Shown piece by piece: positions 57,063 to 64,000 of a stretch of DNA of 64,000 nt. Both the position numbers and the translations under genes were made by a program. The notes beneath the pieces were generated by a model, which made no database searches, was not told where the DNA came from, and worked only from the letters and a program-made list of their open reading frames with translations. The stretch spans positions 124,001 through 188,000 of the forward strand of contig NZ_FODN01000001.1 of NCBI RefSeq assembly GCF_900110375.1. Reading direction: 5' to 3'. The stretch is from Flavobacterium sinopsychrotolerans. Lineage in GTDB: Bacteria > Bacteroidota > Bacteroidia > Flavobacteriales > Flavobacteriaceae. Each line of letters begins with the position of its first letter. Within the stretch, counting starts at the first letter, position 1.

Positions 57063-57106
57063 TGTATTATAAATTTAAGATTGTGATTTTGTTGTAAATA
57101 CTGGTG

Positions 57107-57114
57107 CAAAGATA
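57107..57114 (-). promoter_or_regulatory. Putative -7 element of the cystathionine beta-synthase promoter
   Basis: On the minus strand TATCTTTG matches TAnnTTTG, 45 bases before the gene. Confidence 0.5.
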
Positions 57115-57152
57115 GTATTTTGTTATAAAATATTCTTCTTTACGGGATTTTG

Positions 57153-57233
57153 CGTTCGTGATAAAAGCGACATCCTTTACTTGCTTTTTTTAAGCAAGCG
57201 GCAGCTATAGCGGATAGCGCGATAAAACGCCCA
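57153..57233. repeat. Dispersed palindromic intergenic element, copy 2
   Basis: It contains AAGCGACATCCTTTACTT, matching copy 1 (reverse) at 16 of 18 bases. A hairpin CTTGCTT / AAGCAAG (57181-57187 and 57193-57199) and an AGCTATAGCGGATAGCGCGA stretch follow. It sits between the porin and cystathionine beta-synthase genes. Confidence 0.6.
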
Positions 57234-57271
57234 AGAAAAACGATTTGAAAATTTGAAATTTTAAAGAAATA

Positions 57272-59230
57272 TTAATTGAAGAAGTTCCAAATCAAACCAA
57301 ATCGAATCGTGAAATCACGCGATGGATTATTGGGTGACGCATAAAAATTATTCCCCATAAGAGCCGAATTGAAATGTTCCGCTTTGAAATAGATTCTTGT
57401 TCTTTGGATTTTTGCATTGATAAAAAAATCAAGGTTGGTATGATTTCCAATTTGTTTTTCATTCTGCACAAAAAACTCTCCTATTACTGGATTGTATTCA
57501 TTGGCATAATAGCTGGAAAAATAATTCAGTGAAATCCCGGTTTGCAGAAACAAAGCTTTTTTGAACAAATAATTCGTGTAGTAAATCGTATTTCGCGTCA
57601 CAATTTCAGGAACATTAAGCACTGCATCTTGTTGCTCCGTTTTTTGATATAAAATTGTATTGTCCAAAGCAAAATTCCCAAACTTCAACTCTCTGCTGAT
57701 TTTAAGCGACAAATAATTTATGGTTCCGTTGTATTGCGCTGGTGCAACAATTTGTGTTCTGTGAGTTTTTTGTTGTGCAGTTCCTACATCAGTAAAATAC
57801 AAATGATCATTTAAGACTGAAAGCTGTAGCTCGGCATCAATCCAAGGGGAAATAGCATTTGCTTTAATTGTATTGATTTTTTCATTTTTAAAATCATTCG
57901 ACCAATTGTACTGTACAAAACTGCTTTGGTGCAAATTGTAATTATTATTGGGCAGTTTATTTATATTTTGATACTGAAATGCAAGTTGAATTTCATCATT
58001 CAGTTCGTATTGTAATTTAGCATCTAAATTAGACAGCGATTGAGCCGTTACCGATCTGGAATATAAAAATTTACCATTCCATTTATTGCGTCGGTATTCA
58101 TATTGCCCACCAGCACTATTAATTTCCTGACTAAACGAACTTGGTATCGTATTCTGATTATCAAAGATAAGAATTTTGTTATAGTAATAATTTGATCTAA
58201 AATCATCAACAAAAAACTGAAAAATTCCCAAAGTAGTATTCTCATATATTAATCCTACTCTATTGTACATTTTATTGTATCGGGTTTGATCATTAATACC
58301 GCTGTCTAGAAAGGAATCTCCAAAACGATATACTGTCTCAGAACCAACGGTTGACGGAACTGTTTCCTGATTGTATTCGAAAAACTTATTTTCGTAATTA
58401 AATTGGTGTGTCAGGTATAAATTATTTTCTCCTTTTTTAGAATTAATTCTGAAGTTATGATCCAGAAAAATTCTCTTCCCTTTCAGAAACGATTTAGCAT
58501 CATTAAAATACACTTCAAATCGTTGTCGGTTGTTATAGTTAGGATCTTCACTTTCAAAATTCTCGATAGTTGTGATTCCTCCATTTTCCTCATTCAGAAT
58601 ATCTTGAAAGGTATAATGGGCTTTTGCAAAATAGCGTTTATTTTTAGTATTGTAATTGGTGGTAAATCTAAAATTACCCGTACTAGATAATTGGTTTAGA
58701 TATTCCCCTTCTGAACGCAAACCTTTATAAGCAATAGAAAAATTAAGATTTTCAGAGGTGTTTAAAGTAATAAAAGCATCAACAGACTGCCCTTTTTTTA
58801 CAGTGGTTTTAAAGTATAATTCGGTAACGGGAGTCGCAACGGAATAGTAGCGTATTTGGTTAGCCTCTAAAAAATTAAAATGTTTTGCCTTAAAACCAAA
58901 TTCCGGATATGGTGAAAAATCGGTTAAGCTATACTGCAGCGTATTGTAGGTTTGTCCATCATTTGCAAAAGGTAAAAGTCCAAAAATGTCTTTTCGCAAA
59001 TAGTTATGACTGTATTCTTTTTGAATAGTAAGAGAAGTATCGATGTAAGTAGTATCGTTATCTATGGAGATTACTTTGTAGAGATCGATGGTTGCTGATT
59101 TTTTTACACTTTTTTTAATTGTATCAGATCTATTATATTTACTATTGGACTCAAAATCTCCATTATCTTTTTCTTGAGAAAACAATAGAATCGGTAGTGC
59201 TAAACAATAAAACAAAAATAATATTCTCAT
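57272..59230 (-). CDS. Putative outer-membrane porin (flavobacterial type)
   Basis: A 652-residue outer-membrane beta-barrel protein with a signal peptide (1-18, ending L-F-S-Q). The body alternates polar and aromatic residues in amphipathic strands (for example L-Y-F-K-T-T-V-K-K-G and F-A-K-A-H-Y-T-F-Q-D) and ends with a C-terminal aromatic F-R-F-G-L-I-W-N-F-F. It lacks TonB box and plug domains, so it is not a TonB receptor, and the length matches the flavobacterial putative-porin family. Its substrate is unknown. It is convergent with nothing; a terminator of a decayed gene lies upstream. Confidence 0.78.
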   Translation of the reverse strand: MRILFLFYCLALPILLFSQEKDNGDFESNSKYNRSDTIKKSVKKSATIDLYKVISIDNDTTYIDTSLTIQKEYSHNYLRKDIFGLLPFANDGQTYNTLQYSLTDFSPYPEFGFKAKHFNFLEANQIRYYSVATPVTELYFKTTVKKGQSVDAFITLNTSENLNFSIAYKGLRSEGEYLNQLSSTGNFRFTTNYNTKNKRYFAKAHYTFQDILNEENGGITTIENFESEDPNYNNRQRFEVYFNDAKSFLKGKRIFLDHNFRINSKKGENNLYLTHQFNYENKFFEYNQETVPSTVGSETVYRFGDSFLDSGINDQTRYNKMYNRVGLIYENTTLGIFQFFVDDFRSNYYYNKILIFDNQNTIPSSFSQEINSAGGQYEYRRNKWNGKFLYSRSVTAQSLSNLDAKLQYELNDEIQLAFQYQNINKLPNNNYNLHQSSFVQYNWSNDFKNEKINTIKANAISPWIDAELQLSVLNDHLYFTDVGTAQQKTHRTQIVAPAQYNGTINYLSLKISRELKFGNFALDNTILYQKTEQQDAVLNVPEIVTRNTIYYTNYLFKKALFLQTGISLNYFSSYYANEYNPVIGEFFVQNEKQIGNHTNLDFFINAKIQRTRIYFKAEHFNSALMGNNFYASPNNPSRDFTIRFGLIWNFFN

Positions 59231-59301
59231 TTTGAAAGGAATCTAATTAGTCGATTTAAAAAACAATTTTAATCAAGCAAAGGTATAGTAAATAAACAAA
59301 A

Positions 59302-59333
59302 AAAACGAGCTTGACTTACTTCAAACTCGTTTT
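59302..59333 (-). terminator. Terminator left from the decayed SusD gene
   Basis: Arms AAAACGAG / CTCGTTTT (59302-59309 and 59326-59333), with further pairing inside, lie 22 bases after the stop of the SusD relic. T-runs follow on the minus strand. Confidence 0.6.
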
Positions 59334-59354
59334 CAAAATTAAAATTAAAGTTAA

Positions 59355-59445
59355 TCATCGATTCGCATTAACTGATTCATCACTAAAATCATTCGCATCA
59401 ATTTCTGACTGTGGAATTTTCAAAAAAGCATTCCTTGCCACCTGT
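59355..59445 (-). pseudogene. SusD/RagB C-terminal relic
   Basis: Read on the minus strand, about 29 codons give Q-V-A-R-N-A-F-L-K-I-P-Q-S-E-I-D-A-N and then D-F-S-D-E-S-V-N-A-N-R, stop. The L-x-I-P-Q-S-E-I-D-A-N pattern is the typical SusD C-terminus; the intact susD nearby ends with W-P-L-P-Q-L-E-L-D-A-N. Upstream the frame is closed at once by a stop, so only the tail of an old susD remains. The IS3 relic that follows may mark the break. Confidence 0.55.
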
Positions 59446-59523
59446 AGTTAAGCTTGTCACAACATCTTAACATACTGATTGAAGAAGGAAAGAAACTTAA
59501 TAAATCATAATTTGAACAAATAA

Positions 59524-59815
59524 AAATATCCGGAAATTTATAATACCGATTTTAAGAAAAAAGCAGTCGAGTTGAGGAATGAAATAACAAACTTAATTGG
59601 GCTGTAAGAAAACTAGACAAACGACTTTCAAGACTAAATAAATGGCGAAAAGTTATAAAATTTTTGGCTTTGGCAGTTTTCAAGAAAAGGGACTTCCAAA
59701 CAAACACCTGAATAAAATATCATTAACTGCACATAAGTAGAACTGAAAGATGCTGAAATAGAACGACTTATCAAAAAAAGCAATAGGTATTTTTTACAAG
59801 AGCGAACAATGCTAA
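59524..59815 (+). pseudogene. IS3-family transposase OrfA relic
   Basis: Fragments in shifting plus-strand frames read K-Y-P-E-I-Y-N-T-D-F-K-K-K-A-V-E-L, then V-R-K-L-D-K-R-L-S-R-L-N-K-W-R, then F-G-F-G-S-F-Q-E-K-G, and finally V-E-L-K-D-A-E-I-E-R-L-I-K-K and A-I-G-I-F-Y-K-S. These match, in order, the helix-turn-helix start, the W-R segment, the G-x-G-S-F motif and the coiled-coil K-K-A-x-x-I-F end of IS3-type OrfA. Several frameshifts and stops show that it is dead. No OrfB or terminal inverted repeats remain. Confidence 0.6.
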
Positions 59816-59827
59816 ATAATTACAAAA

Positions 59828-59861
59828 AAATAGCTGCAAGAATAAATTCTTGCAGCTATTT
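59828..59861 (-). terminator. Intrinsic terminator of susD
   Basis: A perfect 15-bp stem (59828-59842 and 59847-59861) with loop TAAA is followed on the minus strand by T-runs, 30 bases after the susD stop. Confidence 0.85.
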
Positions 59862-59891
59862 AAAAAACAAATTGATTTCTAAATTTTAAAT

Positions 59892-61520
59892 TTAGTAACC
59901 AGGATTTTGTTGTGCTCTTAAAGTTGGATTAGCATCTAATTCCAACTGCGGTAATGGCCATATGAACTTAAAGTTATCATAAGTAAATGCATTCACACCT
60001 AGCGACCCTGTATATGGAGTACCTAAAGCATAAGCAGCCAAAGCTGGTGCAGCGGTAGGAAAACCAGCATTAGCTATTTTTGCAGGAATACCGCTAATTG
60101 GGAAATTAGCATCATTTTGCAATCTAGTGATATCTGCCCAACGACGCCCTTCACAAATAAACTCAATTCGTCTTTCTTTTAATATAGCGCCTAATAAATC
60201 AATGTTAGTAGCGAAACTTGCTACTGTATAAGCCTGAGTTAATGGGTTTGCCAACGAACGATTCCTAACAGAGTTCAACCTGGTCAAGCCATTTACAACA
60301 TCAGTAGTTCTTGCATAAGCTTCTGCCATGTTTAAAGCTACTTCTGCATATCTAATTATTGGAGCTGCATCCGTTTTATTGACGCCATCTTTGTATTTTT
60401 TTGTGAATTTTGTATTTGGATAATAAACAGAATTACCTGTAACAATCATCGTTCCTTCAGTTCTTCTTTTATCATCAGCCAACCAAGTTGGATCTCTCCA
60501 TATAATTGGACTAATAGCAATTAACCCACGTCCATTTGCAGCAAGTGGAATTGGTGGATGATACATACTAGGTAAAGATCCATTTACGCCTGGGTTGTTT
60601 GTAGCACCATTAGCAATAGAAAAAATAGACTCACTATTCGAATTATTGCTAGCGAAAGGTGTATCTGGATTAGCAGTCATTGCATATTTACCATCTAATT
60701 TGATACCTTCCGAAATTACTTTATCCCATTTACGCATGTGTAAATAAACCCTTGTTTTGTATGCAATGGCAGCTTCTTTAGAAATTCTTTCTATTTGTGC
60801 CGCACCTGCTCTTTTAGTTTTAGAATAAAGCAATGCTTCTGCATCATCTAAATCTTTTAAGATTTTAGTATAGCAATCAGCAACCGTATTTCTTCCTTGA
60901 GCTAAACCTAATTCAATATTTGCAGGAGTTGAATAAGGAATTTCTCTGTAAGGAACACCTAAATTATCTCCATTATTATCTTGAAAAGGTCTTGCAAAGT
61001 GAATCAACAATTCATTATGAGTTATAGCTCTAAAAAACTTTGCTTGTCCAATATAGTCATTCGCTAATTCTTGCGATATAACTCCAGCTGCGGCAGCTTT
61101 TTCAACCCCATCAATAACTATATTAGTTCTATTGATCAAACGATAACCATCCGCCCAGTAATATACATTATTTGCTGACGTAGCATCATAAGTACCAGAA
61201 TAGCTAAGTTGATAAAATGCAGCTAAATTCACTACATCTTCACCTCTATTATCGCCTTGTTGAATAAAGGCTGAACCAAAAATATATCCCCTAGCTCCTG
61301 CTCCATTATAGTTACCTAATTCAGCAGCATTATACATACCCGTAACAGATAAATCGATTAATGCTGGAGTTTGAAACGCAACATTTTCAGATACACTATT
61401 AAAAGGGACTAACTCTATTACACTTTCTTCACTACAAGAAGTAAATAAAAGTGACACCATTGCAAACGGAATTACTAATTTAGTAATCGAGAATGATTTA
61501 AATTTATTTTTATTTTTCAT
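59892..61520 (-). CDS. SusD/RagB family nutrient-binding outer-membrane lipoprotein
   Basis: The 542-residue protein is the substrate-binding lid of a SusCD transporter on the outer membrane. It has a lipoprotein signal with lipobox cysteine C29 (L-L-F-T-S-C). TPR-like helices follow (for example Y-K-T-R-V-Y-L-H-M-R-K-W-D-K-V-I), then the conserved E-R-R-I-E-F-I-C-E-G-R-R-W-A-D-I-T-R motif and the C-terminal end R-A-Q-Q-N-P-G-Y. It is 17 bases downstream of susC, forming one operon. The bound nutrient (glycan or peptide) cannot be told. There are no enzyme genes in the visible part of the locus. Confidence 0.94.
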   Translation of the reverse strand: MKNKNKFKSFSITKLVIPFAMVSLLFTSCSEESVIELVPFNSVSENVAFQTPALIDLSVTGMYNAAELGNYNGAGARGYIFGSAFIQQGDNRGEDVVNLAAFYQLSYSGTYDATSANNVYYWADGYRLINRTNIVIDGVEKAAAAGVISQELANDYIGQAKFFRAITHNELLIHFARPFQDNNGDNLGVPYREIPYSTPANIELGLAQGRNTVADCYTKILKDLDDAEALLYSKTKRAGAAQIERISKEAAIAYKTRVYLHMRKWDKVISEGIKLDGKYAMTANPDTPFASNNSNSESIFSIANGATNNPGVNGSLPSMYHPPIPLAANGRGLIAISPIIWRDPTWLADDKRRTEGTMIVTGNSVYYPNTKFTKKYKDGVNKTDAAPIIRYAEVALNMAEAYARTTDVVNGLTRLNSVRNRSLANPLTQAYTVASFATNIDLLGAILKERRIEFICEGRRWADITRLQNDANFPISGIPAKIANAGFPTAAPALAAYALGTPYTGSLGVNAFTYDNFKFIWPLPQLELDANPTLRAQQNPGY

Positions 61521-61537
61521 TTTTTAATTATTTAAAA

Positions 61538-64000
61538 TTAGAAACCTACGTTAAGACCAATACTGAATATTCTAGATCTTGGAGTCCCATTATAATCATT
61601 ACCCAAAACTTCCATTTCAGGATCTAATCCTTTAAAGTCTGTAATAATCAATAAGTTTTGTCCTTGTACGAAAAGTCTAAATTTCTCTAATCCTACTTTG
61701 TCTAAAACTGTTTTTGGCAAATTATAACCTAAAGTGATGTTGTCTAATTTGATGTAATCGCCTTTTTCTACAAAACGGCTAGAAGCTTGATTAATGTTAA
61801 TTGTGGTTTCTCTATCATCTCTTAATCTTGGAGTCCATCCATCACCAGGATTATCAACACTTTGCCATCTTCCTAAAATTTCTGTACCGTTATTATTGAA
61901 ACCTTGAGATAAAAGCTCACGTCTTGTTAAGTTATTAATTTTATTTCCACCACTAAAACGGAACATAAAACCTAGATCAAAGTTTTTGTAAGCCATATTA
62001 GAGTTGAATGCTCCAAAATAAGTTGGTAATACATTTCCTAAAACCTTTTTATCAGCTGCACCTAAAGAAGAAGCTATAGATACATCAGTTGGATTAGCCG
62101 GATCAAACTTTCTATACGCTTGACTATTAATATCTCCTTGAACCAATGTACCATCTCCTTTAGTAAATACAGGGTTACCATTAGCAGGATTTACACCCCA
62201 GTAGCTAAAGCCATATAAAACATAAGGTGACTCACCTTCTCTCAACAAGTTATTTCCTGTATTATAAGAGTTTGCATCAACAAAATTAATATCCTGACCA
62301 TTAACTAACTTTTCTACTTTACTTTTCACTAAAGATAAGTTGGCACTTAATGTCCATTCAAAATTTTCATTTTTAAAAGCAGATGCTTCAATAGAAAATT
62401 CATGACCTGAATTTTTCAAAGAACCAACGTTTTTAGAAATATAATTCTCTGGAATACCAAGAGATAAAGGCTGAGGAACTTGTAAAATCAGACCGTTTTG
62501 ATTATTAATGAAGTAATCATAAGTTAATTTCAAACGATTGTTTAATAAAGACAAATCAGCTCCATAGTCATACTTCACAGAAGTTTCCCATTTTAACTGA
62601 TCATTCCCAGCTTGAGAATATCCTATACCATTATACTCCGCATACTTTGCATTATTATATAACCCTAAATATGGATAATTACCAATACTTGTATTACCAA
62701 CTTCTGCATAAGAAGCTCTTAATTTGAAATCTGAAACTATGTCTTCCAAAGAACTCATAAAAGATTCTTTACTAACTGTCCATCCTACAGAAGCTCCTGG
62801 AAAAGTACCCCATTTATTAGCTGTAGGCAATGAAGATAATCCATCTTTACGAATAGATCCTTGAAGGAAATATTTTCCTTTATAATTATAATTCAATCTA
62901 CCCGCATAAGAGATAATCCCATTTTCAGTTATACCCCCACCAGATAGTTGAGTTGCATAAGAACCTGTAATTAATCCTTTATTGAAAAAAGTATCAGATA
63001 AACCATTACCTCCGCCGAAGAAAGAACTAACTTTTTGCTTTTGAACCTCATATATCGCTACTGCACTTACATTATGTGACTCCCCAAATGTTTTATTATA
63101 TGACAATACATTTTGGGTATTCCAACGCGTTAAATTTGCAAAGTTATTTCTAACAGCTCCGCCAACACTTGCACCATCACCATTAACAGGGTTTAAATAA
63201 TTAAACCCTTCAGTTCCAATAGCATCAACACTTCCTTGAGTTTTAAAAGTCAAACTTGGTAAAATTTTAAAATCAGCAAACAAGCTCACTAATGATCTGT
63301 CTACTTTAGATTTATAAATATTATGATCTAAAACATAAACAATGTTAGGTAAATTATTAGCAATTACAGATAAATTCTGTCCTTGTCCGACCGTTGAGCC
63401 AGTAATATTATAACCTGTTGGATTATTAGCGTCATAGACCGGCGTGTTTGGCAATTGACGCATTGAATTAAACATAAGACCGGACAATCCGCCTGCATTA
63501 TCATTCAATCCGTTATTTTCAGTTCTAGACAAAGCAATGTTAACACCAACATTTAACCAACTTTTAACTTTTTGGTCTACATTTCCTCTAACATTATATC
63601 GAGTTTGGCTATTAGATTTGGCAATACCTTCTTGCGTATTATAACCAGTCGAAAAATAGTAATTAGTCTTTTCTGTAGATCCAGAAAGAGATAAATTGTG
63701 ATCCGTTTGAACAGCAGCAGAACGAAGGACTGCTTTTTGCCAGTTTGTATCAAACTCAGTACCAACTGCTAAAATTGAAGCACCTCTATTTGTTCTTTTT
63801 TCATTTTGAATTGTAATAAAATCTTTTGTTTTCAACAAATCCAAATAATCTATTGGCTGAGCAATTCCTGTATAGGTATTATAGTTCACTCTGAATTTAC
63901 CACCTTTCCCTTTTTTAGTTGTAATTAAAATCACCCCATTTGCAGCTCTGGAACCATAAATTGCAGTAGCAGAACCATCTTTTAAAACTTCTGTCGATTC
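61538..64000 (-). CDS. SusC/RagA family TonB-linked outer-membrane receptor (partial)
   Basis: The gene continues beyond the end of the window; 820 codons are visible. The visible N-terminal part is the end of the plug domain, with V-L-K-D-G-S-A-T-A-I-Y-G-S-R-A-A-N-G-V, the signature that precedes the plug end I-L-I-T-T-K-K-G. The rest is the beta-barrel, ending S-I-G-L-N-V-G-F. It imports large substrates with energy from TonB, with SusD as lid. The carboxypeptidase-like N-terminal extension and signal peptide are outside the window. Confidence 0.94.
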   Translation of the reverse strand, partial: ESTEVLKDGSATAIYGSRAANGVILITTKKGKGGKFRVNYNTYTGIAQPIDYLDLLKTKDFITIQNEKRTNRGASILAVGTEFDTNWQKAVLRSAAVQTDHNLSLSGSTEKTNYYFSTGYNTQEGIAKSNSQTRYNVRGNVDQKVKSWLNVGVNIALSRTENNGLNDNAGGLSGLMFNSMRQLPNTPVYDANNPTGYNITGSTVGQGQNLSVIANNLPNIVYVLDHNIYKSKVDRSLVSLFADFKILPSLTFKTQGSVDAIGTEGFNYLNPVNGDGASVGGAVRNNFANLTRWNTQNVLSYNKTFGESHNVSAVAIYEVQKQKVSSFFGGGNGLSDTFFNKGLITGSYATQLSGGGITENGIISYAGRLNYNYKGKYFLQGSIRKDGLSSLPTANKWGTFPGASVGWTVSKESFMSSLEDIVSDFKLRASYAEVGNTSIGNYPYLGLYNNAKYAEYNGIGYSQAGNDQLKWETSVKYDYGADLSLLNNRLKLTYDYFINNQNGLILQVPQPLSLGIPENYISKNVGSLKNSGHEFSIEASAFKNENFEWTLSANLSLVKSKVEKLVNGQDINFVDANSYNTGNNLLREGESPYVLYGFSYWGVNPANGNPVFTKGDGTLVQGDINSQAYRKFDPANPTDVSIASSLGAADKKVLGNVLPTYFGAFNSNMAYKNFDLGFMFRFSGGNKINNLTRRELLSQGFNNNGTEILGRWQSVDNPGDGWTPRLRDDRETTININQASSRFVEKGDYIKLDNITLGYNLPKTVLDKVGLEKFRLFVQGQNLLIITDFKGLDPEMEVLGNDYNGTPRSRIFSIGLNVGF

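Noticed and set aside
1-64000. CRISPR arrays, prophage or toxin-antitoxin modules
   Set aside because: No regularly spaced direct repeats, phage structural genes or paired small toxin-antitoxin genes were seen.

Overview
The window is a low-GC chromosomal segment of a member of the Bacteroidota, most likely the genus Flavobacterium or a close relative. Supporting evidence: SusC/SusD pair, outer-membrane porin of the flavobacterial type, 482-residue GAPDH, DUF2279, DUF2851 and DUF3467 proteins, promoters of the Bacteroidota type (TAnnTTTG at -7), and almost no Shine-Dalgarno sequences in front of genes. No plasmid, phage, CRISPR array or rRNA operon is visible.

Layout. 1-5 kb: a secreted protein of unknown function, then a minus-strand cell-wall group (lysozyme-like protein, DUF2279, mltG, an acetyltransferase, dapF). 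5-10 kb: an HtrA/DegP protease, long-form GAPDH and an APC permease. 10-21 kb is the most accessory part: a membrane-anchored TPR protein interrupted by a frameshift at an A8 run, a beta-hydroxyacid dehydrogenase, a CDGSH protein, a serine hydrolase, a GT9 glycosyltransferase, a LysM-NlpC/P60 hydrolase, a Kelch protein and a frameshifted 97-residue protein. It also holds intergenic repeats and a possible coding relic. 21-29 kb: two different aconitases (mitochondrial type and AcnB), a MoxR ATPase and a SurA-like isomerase. 29-33 kb: a GH13 alpha-amylase lipoprotein, release factor 3 and a small exported protein.

33.7-47.5 kb is one long minus-strand expression operon: tRNA-Thr(UGU), tRNA-Tyr, tRNA-Thr(GGU), tuf, tRNA-Trp, secE, nusG, rplK, rplA, rplJ, rplL, rpoB, rpoC and a DUF3467 gene. 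Next to it is rpsU-xerC-hpf, another translation-related group. 49-59 kb: an acyl-CoA dehydrogenase, an HhH protein, a second APC permease, a PspC-domain protein, DUF2851, a DEDDh exonuclease, a cystathionine beta-synthase and a porin. 59.3-64 kb: a SusD C-terminal relic and an IS3-type OrfA relic lie beside an intact susD and a susC that runs off the window.

The observations most worth following are: (1) rpsU carries an exceptionally long Shine-Dalgarno sequence in a genome where such signals are nearly absent, matching the autoregulation known for bS21 in Flavobacterium; (2) at least four degenerate, imperfectly palindromic intergenic elements share a CCTTT-centred core; (3) the TPR gene is split exactly at a canonical -1 slippery A-run; (4) the Sus locus carries fossils of an older SusD gene and an insertion sequence; (5) a terminator and a promoter overlap just upstream of the tRNA-tuf operon. 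No clearly new multi-gene system was found.
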